A stretch of DNA of 21,678 bases from positions 1 to 21,678 of the forward strand of contig JBFMAE010000394.1 of NCBI GenBank assembly GCA_040756085.1. The letters are read 5' to 3'. Position 1 is the first letter of the stretch, and each line of letters starts with the position of its first letter. The notes below the pieces were generated by a model that saw only the letters and a list, made by a program, of their open reading frames with translations, made no database searches and was not told where the DNA came from. The DNA is from JBFMAE01 sp040756085 (GTDB lineage Bacteria; Desulfobacterota; BSN033; UBA1163). Positions 6,418 through 15,202 of this stretch are shown here, in pieces. A program made the position numbers and the translations under genes.

Positions 6418-7050
6418 ATGATCCGCTACATCGAAGGGAGATTGCTCAAGAAAGAAGAGGATAGGGTCGTCGTATTAGCTAACGGAGTGGGCTACGAGAT
6501 ATTGCTTCCTGCCATTGTACGGAAAACCTTTAATCCCAAAAGGGCAGGTGAGGATGGAGAGATTGTACGACTTTATATTTATTACCATCAGACTGAACGA
6601 CAGCCCAAACCCCTTCTCATTGGATTCAACTTTGAACCGGAGAAGGAATTCTTCGAGAAATTCATTACCGTGGAAGACATCGGTCCACCCAGTGCGGTGA
6701 AGGCTTTGATGATGCCCATCCCAAAGATTGCCAAAGCGATAGAGGAAAGAGATTCGAAAACCCTCGAGAGTCTGAAAGGAATCGGAAAAAGGACAGCGGA
6801 TAAGATCATCGCTACGCTTCAAGGAAAGGTGGGTAAATTTGCCCTGATGAGAGAGGATCAAATTCCAGTCGATGTGGAGGTCGTGGACTTTAAGAAACAG
6901 GTGGAGGAGGTTTTGGTAAAGGATCTTGGCCACAAAGTAATTGAGGCCCAGAGGTTGGTCAAAGAGGCGATACTCAGAAACCCGAATATCTCCACCCCGG
7001 AAGAATTGTTTGAAGAGGTGTACCGAGGACAAAAAGAGGTTACGCCTTGA
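6418..7050 (+). CDS. ruvA: Holliday junction branch migration protein RuvA
   Basis: RuvA binds the four-way junction as a tetramer and recruits the RuvB motor. The 210-aa product has the N-terminal OB-fold (MIRYIEGRLL...ANGVGYEILLP), two helix-hairpin-helix motifs (FITVEDIGPPSAVKALM and LKGIGKRTADKIIATLQGK) and a C-terminal RuvB-binding domain (about residues 160-205, EAQRLVKEAILRN). ATG 6418 aligns with the usual family N-terminus; AGAGG lies 5-6 nt upstream. The alternative ATG at 6400, right after GGAGGGG, would add MVIEVP. The first helix-hairpin-helix reads DIGPPSA rather than the usual G-V-G-P-K type, a mild divergence. Repeat C follows its stop. Confidence 0.9.
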   Translation: MIRYIEGRLLKKEEDRVVVLANGVGYEILLPAIVRKTFNPKRAGEDGEIVRLYIYYHQTERQPKPLLIGFNFEPEKEFFEKFITVEDIGPPSAVKALMMPIPKIAKAIEERDSKTLESLKGIGKRTADKIIATLQGKVGKFALMREDQIPVDVEVVDFKKQVEEVLVKDLGHKVIEAQRLVKEAILRNPNISTPEELFEEVYRGQKEVTP

Positions 7051-7053
7051 TAT

Positions 7054-7215
7054 AGCATGCAAATATGTCTCAAAAGCTTTACAAAGCGGACGTTTAGGAT
7101 TTTTCCAAGATAAGGCTTGTTGTGAGACAGATGATGATTTCTAGGACAATTGTGAGATGGTATAATGAACATTCAAAGGTAACCGCTGTAAAGCTTTTTC
7201 AACATACCTGCACGC
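7054..7215 (+). repeat. Repeat C: diverged copy of hairpin family A in the ruvA-ruvB spacer
   Basis: AAAAGCTTTACA (7072-7083) pairs perfectly with TGTAAAGCTTTT (7187-7198). An unpaired AA (7084-7085) is followed by GCGG (7086-7089), which pairs with CCGC (7183-7186). TGCAAATATGT outside the stem faces ACATACCTGCA (7202-7212). Stem order, bulge side and size match A1/A2, although the interior is diverged. The bulge gives plus orientation. No ORF is supported here. Confidence 0.65.
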
Positions 7216-7263
7216 TTCTTGTAATTTTTTCCTGATTCGATACATTTATTTTTGGAGAAGGAG

Positions 7264-8325
7264 ATGAAGAAGCCCGAAGAAGAAAAAAGGCCTGATCCCG
7301 TGAAGAGAGCTGAAGCGGGGCAACCCGAAGTTGAAGATTATCTCGATCTGAGGCCGCGTAAGCTTTCTGAATATATCGGTCAAGGACAGGTGGTGGAGAC
7401 CCTGGAGATTGCAATTCAGGCCGCCAAAAAAAGGAGAGAACCTCTGGACCACGTTCTCTTTCATTCCCCTCCAGGACTTGGGAAGACGACGCTCGCCCAT
7501 ATCATCGCTACGGAGATGGGGGTTCGTATCGTGACCTCCTCCGGGCCTGCCATTGAAAAGGGAGGTGACCTGATCAGCATCCTTACTCATCTGGAGCGAG
7601 GAGATGTTCTCTTCATCGATGAGGTGCACCGTCTGCCAAAAGTGGTAGAAGAGTTTCTCTATCCGGCGATGGAGGATTTCTGCATCGATTTTATTTTTGA
7701 CAAGGGGGCCCATGCGAGAAGCCATCGTTATCGATTGGAGCGATTCACCCTTGTAGGCGCCACCACACGGGCCGGGCTTCTTTCGGCACCTCTCCGGGAA
7801 CGATTCGGGATATTGAGGAACCTCGATTTTTATACTGTCGAGGAACTCTGTCAGGTGGTCAGACGATCCGCCGCCCTCTTAAGCGTTCCCATCGATGAGG
7901 AAGGGACAGAGGAGATCGCCAAACGATCCAGGGGGACACCAAGGATTTCCAATCGCCTCCTCAAGAGGGTAAGAGATTATGCCGAGATCCGTGGGCAAGG
8001 AAAGATCGATAAAGCGATCGCCGATGAAGCATTGCGTTTGGAAGGGGTGGATGAGATCGGTTTGACAAGTCTCGACCGAAGGTTTCTCGAGACCATCATC
8101 CGTTATTATAAGGGGGGACCGGTAGGTCTGGAGGCGATTGCTGCGACCCTCCAGGAGGAGGCCGATACGCTGGTCGATATGATCGAGCCCTTTCTCCTGA
8201 AGATCGGTTTTGTCGCAAGAATGCAAAATGGGAGAAAAGCCACAGAATTGGCCTACCAACATTTCGGAATCCCCTATTCAGACTCAGGAAGGCAGCTCTC
8301 CCTTCCTACCCGCAAGAAACATTAA
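7264..8325 (+). CDS. ruvB: Holliday junction branch migration ATPase RuvB
   Basis: This AAA+ hexameric motor drives branch migration with RuvA. With ATG 7264 the protein is 353 aa. It has a short charged N-terminal tail, then [12 protein letters not shown], Walker [10 protein letters not shown] (S68-T76), Walker B with D119 and E120 (FIDEVHRL), [19 protein letters not shown] containing sensor 1 and the arginine finger, and sensor 2 in [18 protein letters not shown]. The winged-helix DNA-binding domain follows ([16 protein letters not shown] to the end). The Walker A begins with Ser where most RuvB have Gly. GGAG 6 nt before ATG 7264 supports this start over the TTG at 7252, which lies within that ribosome-binding site. 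It converges with ppiD over 53 bp with no clear terminator. Confidence 0.95.
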   Translation: MKKPEEEKRPDPVKRAEAGQPEVEDYLDLRPRKLSEYIGQGQVVETLEIAIQAAKKRREPLDHVLFHSPPGLGKTTLAHIIATEMGVRIVTSSGPAIEKGGDLISILTHLERGDVLFIDEVHRLPKVVEEFLYPAMEDFCIDFIFDKGAHARSHRYRLERFTLVGATTRAGLLSAPLRERFGILRNLDFYTVEELCQVVRRSAALLSVPIDEEGTEEIAKRSRGTPRISNRLLKRVRDYAEIRGQGKIDKAIADEALRLEGVDEIGLTSLDRRFLETIIRYYKGGPVGLEAIAATLQEEADTLVDMIEPFLLKIGFVARMQNGRKATELAYQHFGIPYSDSGRQLSLPTRKKH

Positions 8326-8378
8326 TTTTTTTGTGTTTAAAACGAAATGGCAGTTTTTCAAATTTGGGATAACACTTT

Positions 8379-10280
8379 TTAAAGCATATCTTTGTTGATA
8401 TAAATCTTGGCTTTCGTTCGTAATTGGTTGAGCCAATTCTGGTAAAATTCTTCCTGCTTCTGATAGACCATCCGTTTTTCAAGATTTTTCTTCACCGATG
8501 CAAACTTACTCCGATCAGCAGGTTCCAGGGCCAGTAATTTCACCACAAAATATCCATCCTTTGTCCGGAGGACTTCCTTGGGAATGGGTTTTTTTTCTGT
8601 CAGGGAGGAGAGCATCCCCATGGATTCGCCGGCAGGGCCAATTTTTGGAATGACTCCTCCTGTTCGGATAAATAAACCGGTCTCTTCCACCTGGAATCCA
8701 CGCGCCTGACTTATCTCTTTTATGGCTTTACCCTTTTGAATCTGGCAAAGAAGGTCTTCTGCGACCTGACGCGCCTTCTCCTCGGCCTTTACTCCGGCCA
8801 CCTTCTGTTTCACCTCCTCCTTCACTTCCTCCAGAGGGGGGATACTAGAGTCCCTCTTATCGACTAACTTCAAGAGATAAAAATTGGGTGGGATGTTGAC
8901 CACTGGAGAGATCTCTCCGACCTTTAGTGAAAAGGCAGTGGAATAGAAAGATGGGTCTTTACCAATTTCCGGGATCTCATCGCCCTCCTTGAAAAAACCG
9001 GTTGTCTTGATTGGAACATCCTTCTCTCTGGCAAATTTTTCTAAATCGCGGCTTCGGAAAAGGGAGTAGAAGGCATCGTCCGCCTTGCGGGAGGCCTCTG
9101 CCTTGGCTTTCTCTTTCTTTAATGCCTGAAGGATCTGGTCTTTCACCTCTTCGAGGGATTTCTGTCTCTCTTCTTTAACCTCTTCTATTTTGAAGATGGA
9201 GAACCCTGCGGTTCCCCTCATCACACTGCCCACCTCACCTGCTTTCATCGAGAAGAGGGTGGTTTCAATCGACTCGTCCAGTGTTCCTCTCTGAACCCAT
9301 CCCATATCCCCTCCTTTGGGGGCGGTATTCGATTCGGAGTATTGTTTTGCCAGAGAACCAAAATCCTTCGTCTTCCTGGCCTTCTCCAAAATGTCTTCAG
9401 CCTTTTTCCTCCTCTCCTCAACTTTATCGGGGGAATCTTGGGGGCCGACTTTGATCAGGATCTCCCTTGCCCTTACCTGTTTGGGTACCTTGAAACGATC
9501 TTTCCGGGAGTCGTAAATTCGTTTGATGTCATCAGACGAAACCTGGACTTTTCCTTCAAAATCAGAAGGTCGGAAGACGAGATATTGAATCTGGACGAAT
9601 GCGGGGACCCTGAACTCCTCCTGCTGTTTCTGGTAATAGTCCTTCACCTCCACCTCATTCACGGTGACCTGTCCTCTGAAGGCCTCAGGAGCAATCTTGA
9701 AGAAGTTAAGATTGATCTTTTCGTTCTCGAAGAGATAGATCTCCAGGAGTTCCTCTTCAGAAATCTTCCCCCCATTCAATTTAATCAGATTCACCATCTT
9801 TGAGAGCAGGAGGCTCTCCCTCTGCATCCGTTCGAACTCCTCTGCACTCATCCGGTTGATACGAAGGAACCTCTCATAGTTCCGTTGGTCAAACTGGCCG
9901 TTGACCTGAAAAGCCGGGATGGATTCGATGGCCATCCTCAGCTCCTCATTCCCAATGGTAAAGCCCAATCTTTTCCCTTCCTGGAGAATGAGAACCCGCG
10001 AGATGAGGTCGTCCAAGACCCTTTCTCTCAGACGGAGTTCTTCGATCATCTTCTCCGAGAAGGACGGACCCAAGGCATCTCGATATTGCTTGATGACACC
10101 TTGGAAGGACTCGCTATACTCCTTAATGTCAATAACGACTCCATCCACCTTGGCTACATAAGTCTCTTTCTTCTCACGAATGAGGGAGTATCCCCCCCAG
10201 GAGACGAAGGTGACGGCCACCAGTATCAGGATGCCTCGAAGCATCCATGAAGATGCATGTTCCCTTAATATCCTCAACAT
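8379..10280 (-). CDS. ppiD: PpiD/SurA-like periplasmic peptidyl-prolyl isomerase
   Basis: This is a membrane-anchored foldase that assists folding of proteins emerging from the Sec translocon. The 633-aa product has one N-terminal membrane segment (about residues 13-32, MLRGILILVAVTFVSWGGYS), a SurA_N-type helical chaperone domain (about 40-260), and a parvulin domain (about 265-365) with the family blocks REILIKV, AKQYSESNTAPKGGDMGWV and GFSIFKIEEVKEER. Two further parvulin-like or weakly related stretches follow towards the C-terminus (ending in NFYLLKLVDKRD and GYFVVKLLALEPAD). The length fits PpiD (about 620 aa). ATG at 10280 is preceded by AAAGGAGAGG. It is divergent from mreB, with repeat D between them. 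Whether the rotamase domain is catalytically active is unknown; many PpiD domains have weak activity. Confidence 0.88.
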   Translation of the reverse strand: MLRILREHASSWMLRGILILVAVTFVSWGGYSLIREKKETYVAKVDGVVIDIKEYSESFQGVIKQYRDALGPSFSEKMIEELRLRERVLDDLISRVLILQEGKRLGFTIGNEELRMAIESIPAFQVNGQFDQRNYERFLRINRMSAEEFERMQRESLLLSKMVNLIKLNGGKISEEELLEIYLFENEKINLNFFKIAPEAFRGQVTVNEVEVKDYYQKQQEEFRVPAFVQIQYLVFRPSDFEGKVQVSSDDIKRIYDSRKDRFKVPKQVRAREILIKVGPQDSPDKVEERRKKAEDILEKARKTKDFGSLAKQYSESNTAPKGGDMGWVQRGTLDESIETTLFSMKAGEVGSVMRGTAGFSIFKIEEVKEERQKSLEEVKDQILQALKKEKAKAEASRKADDAFYSLFRSRDLEKFAREKDVPIKTTGFFKEGDEIPEIGKDPSFYSTAFSLKVGEISPVVNIPPNFYLLKLVDKRDSSIPPLEEVKEEVKQKVAGVKAEEKARQVAEDLLCQIQKGKAIKEISQARGFQVEETGLFIRTGGVIPKIGPAGESMGMLSSLTEKKPIPKEVLRTKDGYFVVKLLALEPADRSKFASVKKNLEKRMVYQKQEEFYQNWLNQLRTKAKIYINKDML

Positions 10281-10302
10281 AAGGCCTCTCCTTTGTATCG
10301 AC

Positions 10303-10332
10303 CCTGCCTGCCGCTAGGCAGGCACAGGCAGG
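10303..10332. repeat. CCTGCCTGC/GCAGGCAGG palindrome, variant copy 2
   Basis: CCTGCC at 10303-10308 and GCCTGCC-type blocks face GGCAGGC at 10319-10325 and AGGCAGG at 10326-10332. This is an expanded, imperfect form of the palindrome at 4722-4740, in the leader of ppiD. Confidence 0.6.
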
Positions 10333-10406
10333 ATCGGTGAAAGTGGTGTTTTAGTATTATTAATCAATCTCTCTTAAAAACACAAGGGATTATAACGATG
10401 AATTTC

Positions 10407-10641
10407 GTAACCCCTCAGTCACGGGGATGAATTCCATCGTCCCGGCAGGGATATCTCCGAAAATCTTAGAATGCGGATTGCATTGATATCCATAATATTA
10501 GGGAAACGTTCACCGATAGAACGCAATCCTCAGAGGGCTGGATGAGAGCCTGCGGTTAAAGGGCCAAGATGAGGTTGCCGCTCTAAGATTTCCTCCGACA
10601 CCCCTGCCGGTTCTATTCCAAACCCGAGACTGAGGGGTTAC
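10407..10641 (+). repeat. Repeat D: diverged, large hairpin element of family A type upstream of mreB
   Basis: Outer arm GTAACCCCTCAGTC (10407-10420) pairs perfectly with 10628-10641. CCGGCAGGG (10442-10450) pairs with CCCTGCCGG (10602-10610). AAATCTTAGA (10461-10470) pairs with TCTAAGATTT (10582-10591). An unpaired AT is followed by GCGG (10473-10476), which pairs with CCGC (10578-10581). Internal hairpins include GGATTGC/GCAATCC (10475-10481, 10523-10529; it competes with part of the clamp) and GGCT/AGCC (10536-10539, 10547-10550). The order CCGGCAGGGATATC, AAA-rich stem, A/T bulge, GCGG matches A and C. Together with the palindrome and promoter it accounts for most of the 440-bp ppiD-mreB spacer; no ORF is supported. 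Confidence 0.7.
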
Positions 10642-10660
10642 TGAATTTCGACGATTTTCC

Positions 10661-10689
10661 TTGAATCAAATGGAGGTATTTGTTAAGAT
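10661..10689 (+). promoter_or_regulatory. Putative sigma-70 promoter of the mre operon
   Basis: TTGAAT (10661-10666), a 17-bp spacer and TAAGAT (10684-10689) match the consensus at four positions in each box. It lies 33 bp before the mreB start and just outside repeat D. Confidence 0.45.
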
Positions 10690-10691
10690 AG

Positions 10692-11759
<1,068 letters not shown>

Positions 11760-11765
11760 AGGTTG

Positions 11766-12665
11766 ATGAGGATACGTGGCTTTTTCCTCTTTCGAAGGTA
11801 TACCATTCCGGCTTTTATCATCGTTCTTCTGTTGGCTGCCCTGATCTTAATGTCATTTAGGGTCAAGCAGAAAAAAGGGGTTGACTTTTTCGATGCCCTT
11901 GTGATGGAACTCTGCTCACCTTTTCAGAAAGCTTCAACGTTCGTCATCAGGACCGTTCAAGGGGTTTTCCAAGGATATATTTTTCTGATCCACCTTCAGA
12001 AAGAGAATGTGATGCTCAAAGAGAGGATCGCTCAACTTGAGAAGGAAAACCATGAGATGAGGGAAATGGCCCTCGCCCATGAACGTCTGAAGCGTCTTCT
12101 CAAGTTTCGGGAGAAGATCCCCCTTTCCGTGGTTGCGGCTGAAGTGATCGGTCAGGACCCCTCCTCCTGGTTCAAAAGTGTGACCATTAATAAAGGGGAA
12201 AAGGATGGGGTGCGCCAGGGAATGGCCGTGATTGCGCCAGAAGGCGTCATCGGCCAAATTCTCAAAACGGCTCCTTATCATTCAACCGTCCTTCTCCTCA
12301 CGGACTACAATAGTGCCATCGATTCCATTGTCCAGAGAACCCGGGCCAAAGCGATCGTGGAAGGGAAAGGGGAGAACCAATGTCAACTGAAATACCTTCT
12401 CCGGACGGAAGAGGTGGCTGCCGGGGATATTGTCGTCACCTCGGGTCTGGGTGGAAATTTTCCAAAGGGGTTGATGGTGGGTGAGATACGAAGCGTGGAC
12501 AAAAAGGGCCACGGTATCTTCCAATATGCAGAACTGGTCCCCAGTGTGGATTTGACGAAGCTGGAGGAAGTTCTCGTCATCATGGAATATTCACCGCCCC
12601 TGCGGGAAGAAAAGGACAAAGCAAAAGGGAAGAAAATTCCCGGAGGGCCACCAAAGAAAAAATGA
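11766..12665 (+). CDS. mreC: Rod shape-determining protein MreC
   Basis: MreC is a periplasmic scaffold that activates PBP2-RodA. The 299-aa product has one N-terminal membrane segment (about residues 12-31, IPAFIIVLLLAALILMSF), a coiled coil (about 68-115, LQKENVMLKERIAQLEKEN) and the beta-rich MreC domain (VVAAEVIGQDPSSWFKSVTINKG, then GMAVIAPEGVIGQI). It ends in a Lys/Pro-rich tail. ATG 11766 is used; TTG 11763 is possible, but AAGG at 11759-11762 abuts it. The gene follows mreB by 6 bp and overlaps mreD by 4 bp, so translation is probably coupled. Confidence 0.94.
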   Translation: MRIRGFFLFRRYTIPAFIIVLLLAALILMSFRVKQKKGVDFFDALVMELCSPFQKASTFVIRTVQGVFQGYIFLIHLQKENVMLKERIAQLEKENHEMREMALAHERLKRLLKFREKIPLSVVAAEVIGQDPSSWFKSVTINKGEKDGVRQGMAVIAPEGVIGQILKTAPYHSTVLLLTDYNSAIDSIVQRTRAKAIVEGKGENQCQLKYLLRTEEVAAGDIVVTSGLGGNFPKGLMVGEIRSVDKKGHGIFQYAELVPSVDLTKLEEVLVIMEYSPPLREEKDKAKGKKIPGGPPKKK

Positions 12666-13186
12666 AACGGGTTGTACTTTCTCTTTTTTTAGGAATCTTT
12701 CTTCTAACCCTCCAGACCACACTATTAACCACCCTTCCTATCCAGAGGTTTAGACCGGATATCGTTCTGATCTTTATCCTTTACCTGGGTTTCTCATACC
12801 CACCGATCTCCGGTGGCATTTTGGCTTTCTTCATGGGTTATCTCATGGATCTTTTTTCTGGGAACTCCTTTGGCCTATACACTCTGTCTAGGCCTCTCAT
12901 TTTTTATGGCACCCAACTCTTCAAGAGACGGTTCTATTTAGAAAGTTTCTTATCCCAATTCCTTTTCGCCTTCATCTTCGCCTGGGCGGAGGGTTTGCTC
13001 ATCGCGTTCCTCCTCACCGCTCTCAATCCGAATCCACTCGGCAATCCCTATCCCCTCTTAATCACCTTCCTCCTTCCCCAGTCGTTTTTCACCGGTCTGA
13101 TCACCCCCCTTCTCTTTTCATTCTTCAATAAAGGGTATTTTTTACTATTCGATCAGCAAAGGCCGGGAATAAGAATAAGAGGATAG
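12662..13186 (+). CDS. mreD: Rod shape-determining protein MreD
   Basis: This is a small integral membrane subunit of the elongasome. The 174-aa product is hydrophobic throughout, with about five or six membrane segments, and carries MreD-like features: RPDIVLIFILYLGFSYPPISGGILAF and the GYLMDLFSG motif followed by GLYTLSRPLIFY. The ATG overlaps the mreC TGA (ATGA). Its stop is 3 bp before the mrdA start. The family is poorly conserved in sequence; operon position adds weight to the call. Confidence 0.9.
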   Translation: MKRVVLSLFLGIFLLTLQTTLLTTLPIQRFRPDIVLIFILYLGFSYPPISGGILAFFMGYLMDLFSGNSFGLYTLSRPLIFYGTQLFKRRFYLESFLSQFLFAFIFAWAEGLLIAFLLTALNPNPLGNPYPLLITFLLPQSFFTGLITPLLFSFFNKGYFLLFDQQRPGIRIRG

Positions 13187-13189
13187 ATC

Positions 13190-15040
13190 ATGATGGAATT
13201 AAACACGCAGAGGATGGAGGACTTCAAAGAAAGGTATAAATACTTTGTGGCCTTTGCAGGAATCGCCTTTTTTCTGCTCTTCATCTATTTGTGGTATCTT
13301 CAGGTGATCAAAGGGAGTGAATTCCGGCGATTATCGGAGAACAACCGCATCCGGATTCGTGAAAATCCTGCTGACCGGGGGATGCTGTTGGATCGAAAGG
13401 GACATGTCCTGGCCCATAACCGACCCTCCTTTGAAGTCTATCTCGTTCCAGAAGATCTGAAAGCAAATCCCGAGGTCCTAATCAAAGTAGGGAAGATATT
13501 GAACATGGCTCCGAATGAAATCAAGGAAAGATTGCAGAGCCAGAAACGGCGTCCCCCTTTCAAGCCGGTAAAGATTAAATCCGATATCGACTGGAATGAA
13601 CTTGCCCTTCTCGAATCTAACCGGGTTCACCTCCCGGGCCTCATCGTAAATGTCAGGCCCAGGAGAGCTTATAATCATGGCCCTCTTGCTTCTCATCTCA
13701 TCGGTTACATCGGTGAGGTTGACGAAAATGAATTGAGACAGTGGAGGGAATTCCCTTATCGGATGGGGGCCCTGATAGGGAAATACGGAGTTGAGTACTG
13801 TTGGGAGGACGATCTCAGGGGAGTGGATGGAGGTCGGCAGATCGAGGTGGATGCTCTGGGAAGGGAGATCAAACCCCTGCAGAGCGTTGAACCGTTTCCA
13901 GGAAACAACGTCTTTCTGACGATCGACTTTGATGTCCAGCAGGTTGCGGAGGAAGCCTTTCAGGATAAGAATGGAGCCCTCATTGCCATGGACCCTCAAA
14001 CGGGTCGAATCTTGGCCATGGTGAGCAAACCTTGCTTTGATCCCGATCTCTTTGCTAGGAACATCTCGCCCGAAGATTGGAAGTCTCTTTTGGAGAATCC
14101 CCATACTCCTCTTCAGAACAAAGGGATCCAGGGTCAATACCCCCCTGGTTCCATATTCAAAATCATTACGGCCATTGCCGGTCTCGAATCGGAGGTTATC
14201 ACCCCGAACACACCGTTTACCTGCACAGGATTTTACCCTTACGGGAATCGGGAATTTAGGTGCTGGAAAGAAGGGGGACATGGCACCCTGAGCCTCCATC
14301 GAGCCATTGTCGAATCCTGTGATATCTATTTCTACCAGGTGGGGCTCAAGGTGGGAGTGGATCAACTTGCACATTATGCCCGCGAATTCGGTTTAGGCAG
14401 GCCGACAGGAATTCTCCTGCCCCATGAAAAACCAGGGATCGTCCCCACCACCTCTTGGAAAAAGAGACGCTTCGGGGTCCCATGGTATAGCGGAGAAACG
14501 CTCTCCCTTTCCGTCGGTCAGGGATATCTGAACACCACACCCCTTCAACTCGTTACACTCATTTCAGCCATCGCCAATGACGGGAAGTTTTTTCTCCCTC
14601 AAGTGGTGGAAAGAGTAGAAGATATTTACGGGAACAGGTTAAAAGAATATCCCCCCTTTGAAATGGGAAAGGTCCGCCTCTCCGAGAAGACTCTCCGTGT
14701 TATCCAGGAGGCGCTCATGGGGGCGGTCAATGAACCCCATGGGACAGGATGGGCCAGCGCTCTGAAAGAGGTTAAGGTTGCAGGGAAGACGGGTACGGCC
14801 CAGGTCGTCAGAATGCCAGAGAATTTCAAGAAGGGGGATATGGATCGGATGCCCCTTAAATTTAGGGATCATGCATGGTTCGTTGCCTATGCCCCTTTTG
14901 AAAATCCCCGGATTTCAATTGCCGTCCTTGTGGAACATGGAGGTTACGGAGGGGCGGCAGCCGCCCCCATTGCCAAGAAAGTGATTGAGAAGTATCTCAG
15001 CCTTGATTTTGAATCTCCCTCTATAATGGCGGGGAGATAG
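13190..15040 (+). CDS. mrdA: Penicillin-binding protein 2 (elongasome DD-transpeptidase)
   Basis: PBP2 cross-links new peptidoglycan during lateral growth and pairs with the glycosyltransferase RodA. The 616-aa protein has an N-terminal membrane anchor (about residues 17-38), a pedestal/dimerisation domain (RIRENPADRGMLLDRKG onwards), and a transpeptidase domain with S321-I-F-K324 (nucleophile), S376-C-D378 and K533-T-G535. All three active-site motifs are intact. ATG 13190 has AGAGG 7 nt upstream; a second ATG follows at once. It is translated directly behind mreD. A 162-bp repeat-containing spacer separates it from rodA. Confidence 0.96.
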   Translation: MMELNTQRMEDFKERYKYFVAFAGIAFFLLFIYLWYLQVIKGSEFRRLSENNRIRIRENPADRGMLLDRKGHVLAHNRPSFEVYLVPEDLKANPEVLIKVGKILNMAPNEIKERLQSQKRRPPFKPVKIKSDIDWNELALLESNRVHLPGLIVNVRPRRAYNHGPLASHLIGYIGEVDENELRQWREFPYRMGALIGKYGVEYCWEDDLRGVDGGRQIEVDALGREIKPLQSVEPFPGNNVFLTIDFDVQQVAEEAFQDKNGALIAMDPQTGRILAMVSKPCFDPDLFARNISPEDWKSLLENPHTPLQNKGIQGQYPPGSIFKIITAIAGLESEVITPNTPFTCTGFYPYGNREFRCWKEGGHGTLSLHRAIVESCDIYFYQVGLKVGVDQLAHYAREFGLGRPTGILLPHEKPGIVPTTSWKKRRFGVPWYSGETLSLSVGQGYLNTTPLQLVTLISAIANDGKFFLPQVVERVEDIYGNRLKEYPPFEMGKVRLSEKTLRVIQEALMGAVNEPHGTGWASALKEVKVAGKTGTAQVVRMPENFKKGDMDRMPLKFRDHAWFVAYAPFENPRISIAVLVEHGGYGGAAAAPIAKKVIEKYLSLDFESPSIMAGR

Positions 15041-15053
15041 ATGCCATAGCTCA

Positions 15054-15095
15054 ATGTAAAATGCAAAATGTAAAATGAACAATGCAAAATGAAAG
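15054..15095 (+). repeat. Six tandem 7-bp units (ATGNAAA) between mrdA and rodA
   Basis: Consecutive heptamers from 15054 are ATGTAAA, ATGCAAA, ATGTAAA, ATGAACA, ATGCAAA and ATGAAAG. The array is uninterrupted. Such an array can change length by slippage and could alter the mrdA-rodA spacing. No coding role is seen. Confidence 0.8.
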
Positions 15096-15160
15096 AGAAG
15101 ATATAAAATCAGGCGCAATGATCTTTTTTACCCTTTTATTAAAGAGGGCTGTGGATTTGC

Positions 15161-15190
15161 ACGATTCACGAGTCACGGACACGAGTCACG
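15161..15190 (+). repeat. Direct 10-bp repeats ACGAGTCACG upstream of rodA
   Basis: ACGATTCACG (15161-15170) is followed by two exact copies of ACGAGTCACG at 15168-15177 and 15181-15190, the first overlapping by 3 bp. They end 12 bp before the rodA ATG, where a Shine-Dalgarno would normally be and none is seen. They may be a protein-binding site or simple-sequence drift. Confidence 0.6.
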
Positions 15191-15202
15191 TTATTTATAA
15201 AA

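Noticed and set aside
7246..7725. 159-aa open frame on the minus strand inside ruvB
   Set aside because: Shadow of the conserved RuvB Walker A/B region; no independent support.
8326..8378. Bidirectional terminator between ruvB and ppiD
   Set aside because: Only a 5-bp AAAAC/GTTTT pairing is visible; too weak to call.
9342..9803. 153-aa open frame on the plus strand
   Set aside because: Antisense to ppiD, low-complexity Leu/Phe/Asp-rich, no ribosome-binding site.
10407..10641. Known riboswitch or T-box upstream of mreB
   Set aside because: No recognised consensus core could be matched, and the element belongs structurally with repeats A and C found next to unrelated genes.
13478..14374. 298-aa open frame on the minus strand
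   Set aside because: Antisense shadow of PBP2, whose active-site motifs lie in the same stretch; no recognisable domain.
15054..15095. Possible small ORF or leader peptide from the ATG-rich heptamers
   Set aside because: ATGs arise from the 7-bp repeat itself; no Shine-Dalgarno and no stable frame of useful length.
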